64,000 nucleotides of DNA from Rotaria macrura (taxonomy: Eukaryota > Rotifera > Eurotatoria > Philodinida > Philodinidae), in contig OENT01000801.1 in the NCBI GenBank assembly GCA_900239685.1, forward strand, positions 1 to 64,000, in the 5' to 3' direction. Within the stretch, counting starts at the first letter, position 1. Every line of letters begins with the position of its first letter. Of the stretch, positions 34,860-48,096 are shown one piece after another. Under the pieces are notes generated by a model. The model worked only from the letters and a program-made list of their open reading frames with translations. It ran no database searches and had not been told where the DNA came from. The position numbers and the translations under genes were made by a program.

Positions 34860-37013
34860 TTACGTCACTGCAGTTTCTACTGTTCCAGATAAATTCTTGA
34901 TAATCTGTTCCACGAGTTCTTGAGAAGTGGGTCGTTTATTTGGCTCTTGACTCCATGAATTTGTAATGATTGTTGCAAAAGCATGCGGAACATCATCAGG
35001 AATCGCAAGACGTTCTCCGGATTTCGCACCTTCACTAATGGTTGTTTCATCCGACTCTTCATATGGCACACATCCAGTCGCTAACTCCCAGAAGACAACA
35101 CCCAAGCTATAGATGTCACTGGACATTGTCGGCCTACCAAATTTGAGTAGTTCAGGTGCCTTCCATTGAAGTGTACCACCTCCTATTCGTGTTCCATCAC
35201 ATTCTGTCGTTTGTCGACTTGTTTGTCGAATTTTGGCCAAACCAAAATCACTGATCTTGACAAGATAGCCATTGGCTGTGTTTTCCATTAGAAAATTAAG
35301 TGATTTAATATCACGATGAAGAATCAACATGGTATGCAGATAGTTCACGCTTTTTGTCATTTGCAGTGCTATCGACCAACGGTCGTCCCAAGAGAGGCAA
35401 TGCTCCTTCTTTTGCAAAACATCAAATAACGATCCAAGTGACATATACTCAACGACAAGCGCGTAGTAGTTCGGTTCAATAGATGCTCCGAAAATACCGA
35501 GCACATGATCATAGCGAATCCTATACATTGCAGCAATTTCATCCAAGAAGTTTTCTCTTGTCTTGCCAGTTAACTCTTTAACGCGCATTATTTTGATAGC
35601 CACACGGTGGTGTTGGCTGAGCCATCTACCTCGATAAACATCACCAAACCCTCCTTGACCGATGAGTTCTTCAGTTTCTAGATCATGACCTGGAATGTGA
35701 CGGAAAAGTCGCGACTCTTCGTCTATCTTTTTCGCTTCTACTGGCTTCTGGGCCTTCAGTACATCTTGCTGTAGATGAAACCTAAACGATTGAAATCGTC
35801 TTTTGAATTCTTTTTCCATGTCTTGTTTTTGATTGAGCAATTCTTGCTGTTGCTTGACCATCGCCAGCGCAATATCATCGAATTTTGATGATATTTCGGC
35901 GAGATCAGCTTGTTGATCATTCATGTCTTGACGCTTATCAAATACCGAAGTAACATTCAAAGCTAAATTGAGATCATTAGCGTTGTGTGAGAGCTGCATA
36001 TTGAGCATTTCAAATTGTTGTTGATGATTAGTATTGTTCAAGAATCGATCAAAGATAGAGGCATCAGTAAACTTCTCCACAAAGCTTACACTTTCTTTCA
36101 ACGTTTCAATCAAACTTAGAAAAGTCTTTTCCATTGTTTTTCCAATGAAGTTTTCCATTGAACTGTTTTCGAGAACCATGACAATGTTTTCGACTCGATT
36201 GTATAAGCCTTTGAATAAAAATAGAATAGGTTTGTATTGTTTTTCCGACGAACTATATTGTAGAATCAAGGGAAATTTCGTAAGTTCTTTGAAAAACTGC
36301 TTAGTAAATAAATAATTAAATCAAGATTATGTGAATCGATATATTGTTTTATTCTTCATTCTGAGGCAGTAACACATTCTCAGTAAAATTTTATCAATAG
36401 AAAATATGTTGTGCGTGATTGTCTATGGAACGATGAAAGACAGATATGGGACTAACTTATTGTGTTTTCTATTAATTTTGAGAAAATAACGGAAAAAGGA
36501 ACATGGAAACAAAGCTAAGGAAGCATGAAAATCTGTATTATAACTTACATTCACTGTTATCTTTTTTAAACTCTCTTAAAATAGGTAAACAAATATCCAA
36601 TGTTAGTTCTTGTTGAACAATGTTTTTTTTTCATTCAGGTAAATAATCACTCTGATCCAACTAGTCTCTGTAAGATTAAACAGACATGAAATTGATCTCT
36701 AAAATTGTATGCATTCCTAATGAAAAGTATATTAGAGCATAATCAAACCAAGCTTGTCTTAATGTTATGTTAATATAGAAAAAATTTCTACTTTTCTATT
36801 TATGTGGGAAGTCAAATAGACTTTCGTTCATCAATCATTTGGAGAAGAAAACGTTTTCAGTCAACTGGATGGCAATGTGTGAGTGATTTTGCAAACTTTC
36901 TTTCCAAAATACTTACGTTGACACTGGTTTTTATTGGCTTTCACTTGTTTACAGACATCATGCAAAGTCTTTGCCAATTTTAAAATGACAGGCAGAGCTT
37001 TCGTTGGATCCAT
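34860..37013 (-). CDS. Protein kinase with MLKL-type N-terminal helical domain
   Basis: Exons 36917-37013 and 34860-36208 (minus), phase 1, 708-bp intron, 481 residues. The junction rebuilds ANKNQCQRLYNRVENI at residues 26-41, the hallmark of the four-helix domain found in MLKL and the Cbl N-terminal superfamily; that domain spans about 1-115. A coiled coil rich in Gln/Glu follows (about 124-190). The TKL-class kinase domain has all key residues: glycine loop GQGGFG (216-221), VAIK Lys238, helix-C Glu256, HRD 330-332 with Asn337, DFG 353-355 and APE 383-385. Vertebrate MLKL is a pseudokinase that permeabilises membranes in necroptosis; this protein looks catalytically competent. It is presumably cytosolic. 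The start is supported by the domain beginning at MDPTKALPVILKLAKTLHDV; a TTTCAG acceptor lies 13 bases upstream and may mark 5'-UTR splicing or trans-splicing. A GTAAGT overlaps the stop, so a further 3' exon is possible. Confidence 0.88.
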
Positions 37014-40000
37014 ACTAGGAATCAATCTGAAATCGTTTAAAATTGTTACTTCTACAATACAAAAAAAAAGAAATAATAAATCTTTTAGAAAGTAGTTATG
37101 TAGTTGTTAACATCATGAAACTGAATGGCAATATGATTATGGAAGGTTCGAGTGAACTCGCATAGTCTATTACTGTATGGCGTATCGGATTATGGATAAA
37201 ATCTGTATCCATCCTTACACTCTCAACCATAGTCACATTCAAACACTTTAATAGACTTTTTGAGAAAGGCAATGGAGTAGAGAGCACGACGAGTAAGCTT
37301 CTAAAATTAAAATACCGGTAAAAAAAGAGTTTTAGTCAGCAGAGGATGATGTTTTCGTTTGGACTTTCAGTGTGAATTTGTATGTTTCTAGAGTGCAACA
37401 TTTTTTTAAAAAGTAACCACGATTTATGACGAAGGAAAAAGAATCCACTAGATTTCATTTAAAAACGACATTAAACAAGATATTGATGAAATTTTCAATA
37501 AGTCGAGTGTTGGATTGAAAACTCAGCGCATTACAGAAGTCTGAAGGAAACATTATTTTAGATTTCTCAAACATATTTTTAGTAAAGTTATACTATAAAC
37601 AGTCCTCTTACTATTTATACTCTTCTTCTCGTGAAACAAAAGCGCACTTCGAAAATGTTACTACACTCGAAATAGAACCATCATCTACTTTTCTAAATAC
37701 TTTCGAAGTTTTTCTCTACAAGTATTCCCCTTTTGTTTTATTCATCACTGAGAGTCGGTTTAGTGATAAAAAATAAGCAATGCATGCAGTCGACATCAAA
37801 ATAGGGATCCCAAAATCGTAATTTACTTACTTAGAACTCTATATTCTGTCCATCGATTAATAAGAAATTTTTTTCTGACACTGTATTTCACAAAGACTCT
37901 GTGTTTCTGCCGATTCCATGAGCTTTTCTAATCATCAATGAAGTTTTTCTACAAGTTAGTCATGTGTGATGTAATGGTGAAACATGCATTTGATTATTCA
38001 GCGCACATTTCGATTACTAACTATCAAATACGTGTTTGACTCTTTCTGTTCTTTCCCTTTCAAAAAAAAAATAATGCAAAATTTTTTCGTTACCACATAC
38101 ACTTGTTTCTTGTCAGTCAATCTAGACGCGCATAGTGAATATACAGATTAATAGCTGAAGCAATGCTTCATCACAAGACATCTACTGGACGAGAAAACAG
38201 ACGTGCACACTTCGAATCCTTTTCATTCACTTCTCCTATGCTCGTTTCACCTTGACAAAGTACAAAACATTAGTCCTTTTTTCACTGCTTTTTATCCTTT
38301 GCATAATTTGTAACCATAGAGCATCAAATTGGCACAAAAACTTGCATAAACAAATGAGTCATTCGAAAAACGTGTCCAATCTGATAGAGTAGAGTATCAA
38401 TATTAATTCTATTGAAGTAAGAGATTTATATGCGCATGGGGAATTACACTAATCCTGTTGTTATATACGAGTTCAGTTAATGTGGCTATTTGGATCTTAT
38501 TGTAGAGCACAGATAGATACTGTTCGTCTAGTTGATGGTGCATTATATATGTATCAGCTCGCATTCCGTGACTGATGGAGAATGAAAAAAATATTAAAAG
38601 AAATATGCTTCGATAGATACTCTTAAGAGAATGATCACTTTGCTTCTACGAAAGAGACAAGGATCAGTATTGCTTACTATACAATAATGACAAGAAAACA
38701 TTCCCAGGCGATTCTCACCGTTTCGACTGATCTTTTCCTGGTTTTTAAGGATCGCTATATACATCCGATTCTTTAAAGGGTTCGAGGCACTGTTACGTGG
38801 TTTCAAAGTTATGAGAAAAACAACGGCTTCGATAGATGGTGGTACTATCTATTCATTAACGCTTCGTTCTTCCGACCAGGTAGCTGAAACATACTGCTCA
38901 AAAACCTATTTGGTTCGAGCAAGTTGTGGGATGTTTTTACGATAAATATCTTTGGGAAAAATGATCACCTAGTTGAGATATGGAAATAAGAAGAGAAAAT
39001 AGAGCGTAGAAGGCAGTACTATCTATTGTAAACACTTTATTCGCTCACGAATTCGAAACCGTGCAGCAATGGCACGGACCCTTTCAGTCTATCATATATA
39101 TAATCAGAACTACAAGCGAGCCAGAGATGAATCGAAATAATGGTGCGAAGTATCTTCTTGCTACTAGAATAAAGTATTTATACATATATAGTGTCACGTC
39201 TGTTATCTATTCTTCTTCTACCAATCGAATCATTTGCATTGGATCCATACATACCTACATGACACAAAACAATGAACATCAGCGGCTGTTCTAAATATAA
39301 AGTCAGAGTCAGTATGTTAACAGAAGTGAGAATTCGAAATCCGGGTGGTCACTAACGGAATGTTGAAGAATTATAGTATGCATTTTTAATATCAATATGA
39401 AAAAAATACCACGAACATTTCCAAAGATAAATTTTAATTTTATTGTTTGACATTTTCTTTGAAAACAGTATTCTTCACGCTATTCTTTATGTGCAACACT
39501 TTTTCAGTCAGCTAAAATGAGTTCTACTAACATGGAATTCCGTAAATGATTAGAGAAATTTAGCAGCATCGAATGAGAGAACATGAAGAAAACGTATGCA
39601 AGAGTGAAAGAAAAAAAAGCTGCGATTCGAACATTTGACAAGTCACAAAATATTACTGATTAGTGAGATAAAAAGTTGAAATAGAAAAGTATCTGAAATC
39701 AAATGATAATCTGTAGAAAAGATGAATTCCAACAAAAACAAGTATAATATTAAGATTAAGACAATTTTCGACGAAACTAAAAATTTTGCCAATAACACGC
39801 GGAGAATTGTAGCTAAAAAGATGAATCCCATTTTTCACATATGTCCTATCGTTGAAAGGTTTAGGATTGTGTTAAGGGAATGAGTTTGGGTGAACATGTT
39901 CACAGATTTAAGTCTTTTTCAAGATACCTATCGTATACGAATTCATGTACATGTCAGTAACTTTGAACTATCAGATATATAATTAGAGTTCGAATATAAA

Positions 40001-43000
40001 TAGAGCTTCGAAAATAAGTCTATATAAATTCAGACCAACACTTGATTTTGGTAGAAACTAAAGATAAAACTTTATCTTGGTTATAAATTTATAATTCGAA
40101 TATAGTTATTCGGATAAGTCTGTCAAAAAAAGCTAAAAAGAAATGAAATGCTGAGTCTAATTTCGTATGATTAGAATTTGCATAAGGCAACAAAACTGAC
40201 ACGCTACATCGAGCTAGTGTGGATGTCGCAAAAAACGTTTTTACAACATGACAAACATACAGAACATCAGGGAAAGTACGGATGCCCCGAAAGAAGTATC
40301 ATGCGGAACAGCTCTTATATCACATAATATGCGAAATATGGTTGCAGTGAAAGAAGCTTCTTGTCAATGCACCAAAGCATTACATAGTCGCCGTTCTAAT
40401 GATCATGGATGTGATCTCAACCGAAGAAAGCCGCACACAAAATATTGGGAACTCTCTGCATTTCAAAAATCAGCATGATGATGGGTCACTTCAATAACTG
40501 AGACAATGTTCCTGGGAACTAGATTTCTTGGATTAGGAATTCGGCTTCGTTCGTTAAGTTGATCCAATCCTCGTAATTACATTTTGCTGAATATCATACT
40601 GTGAGAAGTTGTGCTCTAGACTTTGTAAGGGGAACCCACATTTAGTCGAAGTTAGCGTGGAACATTTTTTTTGCGTTGGGCTTAATATGTATAATGTAAG
40701 ATTATGCATAGGATAAAATTTATCTTTTGCTTTCGACGACATGATTGTTGTGAGATTTTATGTATATTCGAAGTCGAATTAAGTAGCTATTCTACAAAAG
40801 CGAATGATGAAAAAATCATATTTGTAGGTGGCATGGGAATTTCTTTGTTAATATCATTCGTACTAATTTAGATCAGTTCACCAACATTTCTATATGAAAT
40901 TCAGGGTCATCACGTAAGATCACTAATATTTTTTGTTCCATTTTTTCAATTCTACCAATTTAATTTTAAACAATGGGCAACTTTGTGTAAACTCAGTTAT
41001 GGAAGAAGTGTTTTTATCATTGAACGATCCGGTGAAGGTCAAATCTGCTTTGTACTGAAAGTCTACCAACTATGTTTTATAATTTGATTGTTGCGAAATA
41101 TTCAATCAATTATCTCGTGCTGTACTTAGGTGCTTATTAACCCTGTTTTCAAGTATTTCATCCGAGAAATTCAATGGAATGTTCATACTAACGATACTTC
41201 GTTTGAAAACTGAAATGACATGATAGAAAAGAAAAGATTCACTAAAACAAGCATTATTCTTTCGAATAATTAGATCGTTGAAATCGACAAAACTAATTAA
41301 CCTTGCTGGTTTTGACCATATCAGCAATATGTATCTTTTTAAATAGTTTTAAAGGTAATTTTTTTTATATAGTTCCAAGAATCTAACTTTATTTAAACAA
41401 TTTTCAACTCTGACAAGCTCTATGATTCTTTCTTGAAGTAGTATAACATCTTGATGTGTTGAACAAAAATTATCTGAAACATAAATTAATTCATAAAATT
41501 CTACCTTGAAATGATTAGACTTTTGCATAGACATGACACGATTCTTTTTCGTCTTGTCAAGAGGTGTATTTCTTTTTGAGAATTGAATTGCTTTTAAAAT
41601 TTCAGCAAAAGAATATTGCCGATTTCACTCGAACAGTTATTAGTTCGATACTTGCATGTAATAGACAATCGAAATCTTTGAAAAAAAAATATTACAAATT
41701 TCTATTAGTTCAAAAATCATATAAACTTTCGAACTAAAGAAAAAGATTTGAATTTTCGAAAAATTCCTATTTTGAGAAATCTAAACATAGTTCAAATTAG
41801 TGTTGTACCAATGGAATGTGCTAAAATCGATATAGAAGGAAAAAACGAGAAAAATAAAATAAAATAGTTCTTAAGTAATATGTGCAGAGTTTTGAAAAAA
41901 ATTGAAAATATGGATGGTGAATTTGCTCTTTAGGAACTAGATTGAAGTGAAACGAAATTCGTAATTTACGTTACAATTCAATCGTATTATTATAGTGAAA
42001 TTTTAATGCCAATTTTTTCTGTTCAATTATTTCACTGACTATTAAAGTTGTAAAATATCAGCATGTTTTCATAATTATTGCATCGTTAAATAAATGGATT
42101 ATGAAGAAAAACTAGTCATTTCATTGAAGAACAAGAGATAGACATGATCACTCAAGAACTATATCGTGAATCACTATTAGCAATCAACGATTGAACTTAA
42201 TGTTTCATTAAGTACAATTCCAGTATCTAATAATGAAATTTATTTCAATAGAAATCCAGTGATTCATCACCATCTACCTACAACAAGACGCTTCTTTAAT
42301 TGAAAACACATTGTGAAGAAACAGGTAAAAACATTTAATAGATTGTCTACGTGAAACAGAAATATATATTCTTCGAAGAGAAGAGAACATGACTTCAACT
42401 TTGACTAAAAACAATACAATTATACATCATTGAAAGAGTGAAGCATAGGTATAAAACTGTATTTATTATCAAATAATAACATTTTCTAGTTACTGGTTAG
42501 TAATGATAAATATTCAACGTCTAATAACTAGAGCCGTTCTAATAGTAATATAAGTATTGAAATTACTGCAATATCTGTGTGAGTTATTTTCTGGTATTCA
42601 TAGAGATATCTACACATCGATAATTAACTGTTTGGAATGCTTTTTATGACTGGTCCTTAGATGATTTCATAAGATAATTAATTATTATCTCGTGATCCTT
42701 GATGACGAAAGGAAAAAAGATGAAAGTTCTATTATAAGTTTAGAGTTCAAATCTTATATTACTTATAATTTCTAGTTTTTGCTTAATGCTAGTAAGACAT
42801 TATCACCGAATCACTATTATTTATTTAAAATAGTATCATGTCAATTATTTCAGATGTAAAATTTTTCAATTCAAAATATACGAAAAATCCAACAGTGCTC
42901 ATTGACTATAAAACTTCATTGTGATTCAGTGAACTTAGTAGAGAGCAGCCTTTCGATGATGGATGCTGATCAGACTGAATCTGTAATCTTTAAATTATTT

Positions 43001-43460
43001 CATCAGAATTTCGTTCAGCAGTCAACTATTCGTAGAATTAAAAAAATGATAACACCAAGCAGTAGCCATGGAATGATATTGCACATTGATTCGATGAATA
43101 ACTTTTGAATTGATCAATGATCGTAGATATTTTGGTTTTACAAGCGTCCATGTTTGAGGGAAATCTTCAAAAGAAACAAGTTTCGGTTACGTATTTGTTA
43201 CTAATTGAACAGTGTTAGACCGCTCACTCTTCGTATCCTTAGTCTCTTATTGGCGAGAGCCAAATATGATTCAGTCTATAGTTATCTCGAATTTTTTGTC
43301 ACTCTTGTCTTGTAATCTTATGAAAAAACAGAATTACACGGTGTTTTTCTGAACCGCTCGTATTTACGATTCTACTAGGTTTAGTTGTTTCTATTTTTCC
43401 AAGATCTTAAGAAGATATTATTAAAGAACATCAAACATGAACGGTAGTCACTAGTGAAAA
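37014..43460. other. 6.4-kb gene-free stretch
   Basis: No supported gene. Weak candidates are an ATG-started 76-codon frame at 40248-40478 (plus) and adjacent minus-strand frames at 41106-41534 that did not join into a convincing gene. Confidence 0.45.
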
Positions 43461-44378
43461 ATGAATTCTACAAACGAAACCAATGAGTATGGTATCGTTT
43501 TTCCGTTTTCCATGATCTTTTCTCTGATCGCTTCAATGATCGCCGTTGGTATACTTCTATTGATTTCATTTAAAAATCGATTACATACTGTAACACATCT
43601 GTTAATATGTAACACATGCATATCATCGATTTTATTCTGCATCGTTTCAAGTACAAATTATATTTTTCTCATTTTTATTCCACAGGAGACAAGTGACGTT
43701 TCCTGTCGATGGAGAGCTTATTTCAGTTATTTTTCTATATCCAGTGTCATGTATTCTTATGCCATACAAGCAATGTCTCGATTTTTCTTTGCTATACTTT
43801 CGACATATAATCGATCTCTTACCTCATTTAAAACACATTTTTTCCTTATCATCATACAATGGTTGATCGTTTTGCTCCTACCATTACCAACTATCATCAC
43901 AAAAGATATTGTTTATGTACCTTTTCGTCTTTGTTGGGTGCCCATAAGCCATACACTGCATGTTTCCTACACAATTTGTGCGTATTATGTTGTGCCTACT
44001 CTATTTATCATAGCTGTATATAGCTATATCTATTGTCGAACCACCCGTAAATCAAATAGGTCAGTATCGAGTATAGTTATAAGAAATCAGAAACGTGATT
44101 TGGAACTTCTACGGAATATTATGGTTTTACTAGGTATCTGTGTAGTTGGTGGGACACCAACATCTCTTTATTTCATTACTCATATTCGAGTTTTTTATCA
44201 AATTGGAATAGTCTTCATGTCGTTAGTAGTAGCTTTTGAAAAAGCAATGACCATTCTTGTGGATCGTGAAATTCGAAATATAGCAAAGCGTATGCTATCA
44301 CAGTCAACAATGAAGGTTACACCGATTGACTGCAATGCAATAACCTTAAGAAATTTCAATCTTAGTCGTATACGTTGA
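43461..44378 (+). CDS. Rhodopsin-family G-protein-coupled receptor, orphan
   Basis: A single-exon frame of 305 residues with seven hydrophobic segments, at about 12-36, 44-72, 88-112, 126-147, 168-191, 217-239 and 244-266. The N-terminus is short with two N-glycosylation sites (NST, NET). C82 at the top of helix 3 and C158 in the second extracellular loop can form the family disulfide. The DRY box at the end of helix 3 is replaced by a Met-Ser-Arg-Phe sequence (R107) and the helix-7 NPxxY motif is not evident, as in the divergent intronless orphan receptors common in bdelloids. The third intracellular loop (about 192-215) is basic. ATG at 43461 is the first Met and stands well before helix 1. 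AATAAA is at 44424-44429. Ligand unknown; a peptide receptor would be a guess. Confidence 0.85.
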   Translation: MNSTNETNEYGIVFPFSMIFSLIASMIAVGILLLISFKNRLHTVTHLLICNTCISSILFCIVSSTNYIFLIFIPQETSDVSCRWRAYFSYFSISSVMYSYAIQAMSRFFFAILSTYNRSLTSFKTHFFLIIIQWLIVLLLPLPTIITKDIVYVPFRLCWVPISHTLHVSYTICAYYVVPTLFIIAVYSYIYCRTTRKSNRSVSSIVIRNQKRDLELLRNIMVLLGICVVGGTPTSLYFITHIRVFYQIGIVFMSLVVAFEKAMTILVDREIRNIAKRMLSQSTMKVTPIDCNAITLRNFNLSRIR

Positions 44379-44423
44379 TCTCAATCCATTTAACACACGA
44401 CTGCTCTTCCTGTACTAATATTT

Positions 44424-44429
44424 AATAAA
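44424..44429 (+). terminator. Polyadenylation signal of the GPCR gene
   Basis: AATAAA about 45 bases after the stop codon. Confidence 0.65.
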
Positions 44430-47400
44430 GATGGATCGATGTTCACGATGTTGTACTGTCATTCACAGAGAAACTCAATAATTGACTGACATGCTATCCG
44501 TCAAACTGATTAACTTTCATGAACGAAAAAGACTATTATTAATGATTATTTCTCTCACTCGATATTTTTTGTATTTGTGTAAATTGAATGCTTTTGTGTA
44601 ATACAAGTGGTTGATACACAATAAAATTCAACTCTAATGTCAAAATCAATTTTATATGTGATCTCACTCATCTATCAAATTGAAGCGATTCATTTTGATG
44701 CTAACGTAAACCATTGTTGAGCTCATCTAGAGCTACTAGTGTGAATGTGAAATAATCAATAACTATAATCGGTGCACATTGAGCAGCGCAGTACCATAGT
44801 TGCCACGAGATATTTTTTTAATGATTAACAAGATATAATAATTAGTACGATCAAGTAGAGCAAAGATGGTGACTGATTTCATAATAATAACGCCTGTTAT
44901 TAATTACAAACTACTTTTCTATATTTGATTATATTTATTTTTAGTTTTATCCAATATTTTAAAAACAATGAATGCATACCAACTTCAACCTAAACAGATA
45001 TATGTATGAATCTCACATATTCTAGATGTTGTTTGACTTTAAGCAACTTTTCGAATAGATCATCTCTGACATAACTGTGACGTTGTATCGTTCGTTTATT
45101 AGTTCTTCAGTAGTTCAGCAGCAAGCTATCTATAATCAATTGTCGCCTCCTGGCTTAGTAAAATTGTTCGACAGCAGACCATTGATTTTTTAACATCTAC
45201 TCATTTTAAGAACAATTTCGTTTCTACGAGCTGTAAATGATTTCATACGAAAGAAAGCATATATATATCATAATTACAGAACTCGTATAGAATAAGGAAA
45301 ATATCTTCGAATACGTAATATCGAAATAAAATGATTTTATTTTTTACTTTCTTCCTTTGGGTTTTTTTTCTATTTAACTTGCTGTACTTCAAGATGAATG
45401 ATTAAAAACAGATTAGCAGATATTTACCATAACGTCAGCCGAATCTTAAGTCTCGATTGAGCATACGCTGACAAAGAACAGAAGAAGACAAATAAGATCA
45501 GATTAATACATCATGTTGACAGGGAACTCCCCCGAAACCATGTGTGCTAACTTTATGACGACGTGATTACTAACGTTGAGATACTGACGAATTTCATATG
45601 AACATATTTACTTCACCGTTGAGATCAGTATTACAGTAGAGAATTTTTAAGTAAACATAGAATGGGATGTGTAATAGTGAATGCTATTCGAAGAAAGATT
45701 GACGTAAAAAATTACATTGACCCTACTATTAATAATTATATTGACACCTGTGTTAAATAATCTTTCATAGTGAAATAGAACAGATTGCGGGAACCGTTCG
45801 AACATTCGACACTCTCGGATTTTTAATAACTTTAACTTTTACGATCTCATCTATGAGTTTTAGGTTGTTAACCATCTTTCAGAAAGATATTTCTTCTGTA
45901 AGGTAGCACAGTCACAAAAGCATTGAAACTTCGCTTCGCGAAACTACGAGTTTCACTTCGTCTTTTTGTGTCAAATATAATCTGCAATTCTTTTCTCATA
46001 ATCACACGTAATTCAAATTTAACAACTAATCAAACTTAGCAACACACGCAGCACTATTCTAAATATAAGTAGAACGAAATCTCGAAGAAATACTCTTCTA
46101 CTTTATCAAAAAAAAACATAAGTATAGCTCACTTGACCTGTGTGATAGCTATACACGAAAACTTTCTCTTCGATCTTCTGCAACACTCGTTCGATTTTAA
46201 TTTTTTGGAGAAGGAAACTGAATGATCAGATATTTTAGTTGAACAGTAACAATTTTCTAAAAAATTTGAAGCAAACTATGCTTCTCTTATATAGATCAGA
46301 AGAAAGTCACTGGGTTTGATGATTTTTCTCACTGATGCCACTCGTCGATATTGTTGGTCTTCTCATAAATTATGTATGACCCAAAATATACTAGTTATCA
46401 TGTTAGATATCAACGATCTCTTCTTGATGTGCATTGATGAAGAGATTCCTATATAACTATTCACCTCATTGTTGTTGAAGCATGTTATTTTTCTTTTCTA
46501 TGTTGTTCGCTCTTCATTTGGATTAGAAGTAAGAAAAAGGTTGCGTGAATTATCAGATTTATTCTGTCATTTAAACAGCATTATCGAAAAACTTCAATGA
46601 TGCAATAAAACAGGCGTGTGTATTTGAATTTTTCTTGAAGAAACGATACTAAAAAGTCAATAGAAGTAACGCAGCACAAAGAGATATTGTTTCACAAACA
46701 GTTAAATCGAAAAAAGGCTGTGGAAGAAGAACATTGAGAGAAAAGTAGTCATGCGTAAGACTATGATTTCTTTTCATTGAAAATTCTTATTAAAATTGAA
46801 CAAATAGAAAGATGAGATTCAATAAAAATTGATCAATAAAATAAGATTAGTAACGTAGCACCGAGTAATAGACTTTCAAATTCAAAGTAGATTCTCGCCG
46901 TGTTTCATTCGGTTTTAATTTGTTTCTCTCTATAAAATCTTCTGAAACAGTGGCGTTTTGTCATCCTTCATTGTCAACTCCCTAGCATAACTCGTTCAAC
47001 ATACACACTAGTCGATGGCTGAGCTTCATATCAGTTCTAAGTTTGCTCAGTCATTTTCTAGTTGTCGCGCTTTTACAAATTATATGAAAAGAGCTCAGAT
47101 CACATAAGACAATTAACATCCTTATCGAATTGTTTATTGTGCATCCATTTGTGTTAATTACATTGTAAAAGAAGACAAGAAAATATTAATTATGAGAAAC
47201 TACTAGATTACTACTAGATTTCTTTTCGAATGGGTTTCTATGGTTCATACAACTTTTCTTGATCAGGATAAATGAATTGTTATCTTTCGATCTTTCGATC
47301 TAATATATCAACTAACTATGTAACTTGATGTGTTTGCTGCACTTCAACAGTCACCTTCGAATTCTTCGATAGTTTTTATTGGATCAGATGAAAGGCTCAC

Positions 47401-48096
47401 TTATTTTTTTATGTTGTCTTTTATTTTAGAGAAACACTTTGTTCGATAACTTTTTCTTCTGACTGATCCATGTACCTCGTGAAAAACAGAATTACCCATA
47501 GAAATATGAACTACTGGTAGTTTTAAAATTCAACCAGCATCTATTCCTGATCGTTAGATACTATTATGTATTTGCACATGGTATTTTTGACGACACTCCA
47601 TTGAAACGGACCTTTGCATTGTATAAAAAAAATGTAGAAGCACTATCAATGACGAGATATGAAGGTATATAAAAAGATTAACACAATATACATGAGAAAG
47701 CAATAGCTCGAATAATGTCATACAAAATAGGTTGACAATAATTTGTATGCTAATGTGAATTATTTTGAGGCATCAAGTTTTAAAATGTGCCCAGTACCTC
47801 ATAAAAATAATATCGACGTTCGTCATATCTTCACTAGTATAGAAAGTTATCAAAGGATTCATAAAAATCCAATGTTTGGTCAGCTTTCTTAGTTTTACAT
47901 CTCAGGCATAGGAAAAACGTAAAAATGCGTACAGTTGATGATAGATAATAAATGAAATATATATATATATATATATAATGATTGGCTCGACATACATAGG
48001 TAAAGGATAAGCTTCTCTAATCTGTCTTTATAGTGACTGATAGAGAAAAAGATCAATCATCTCACAAAACAAATTATATCTTTTAAACTGAAGAAC
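44430..48096. other. 3.7-kb gene-free stretch
   Basis: AT-rich with no supported gene; it ends with an (AT)n tract upstream of the membrane ART gene. Confidence 0.5.
47956..47977. repeat. (AT)n microsatellite
   Basis: Uninterrupted AT dinucleotide tract of about ten units, about 120 bp upstream of the membrane ART start codon. Confidence 0.85.

Noticed and set aside
36209-36269. Kinase protein starting at 36269
   Set aside because: The apparent start is TTG and the residues before the acceptor at 36208 do not fit the family; splicing to 36917 restores the MLKL-type motif exactly.
36542-36640. Additional kinase exon (LTLDICLPILREFKKD...) between 36209 and 36916
   Set aside because: It has a GTAAGT donor and fits after the first exon in phase, but it cannot join the next exon in frame, whereas the direct join gives the conserved motif.
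40248-40478. 76-codon ATG-started frame with several Cys
   Set aside because: Isolated, no recognisable family, no splice-consistent partners.
41106-41534. Two adjacent minus-strand frames that might be exons of one gene
   Set aside because: Composition is protein-like, but every GT-AG joining I tried runs into a stop or changes frame; kept as a weak lead only.
42902-43108. 68-codon plus-strand frame upstream of the GPCR
   Set aside because: No ATG of its own at a sensible place and no family resemblance; the GPCR is complete without it.
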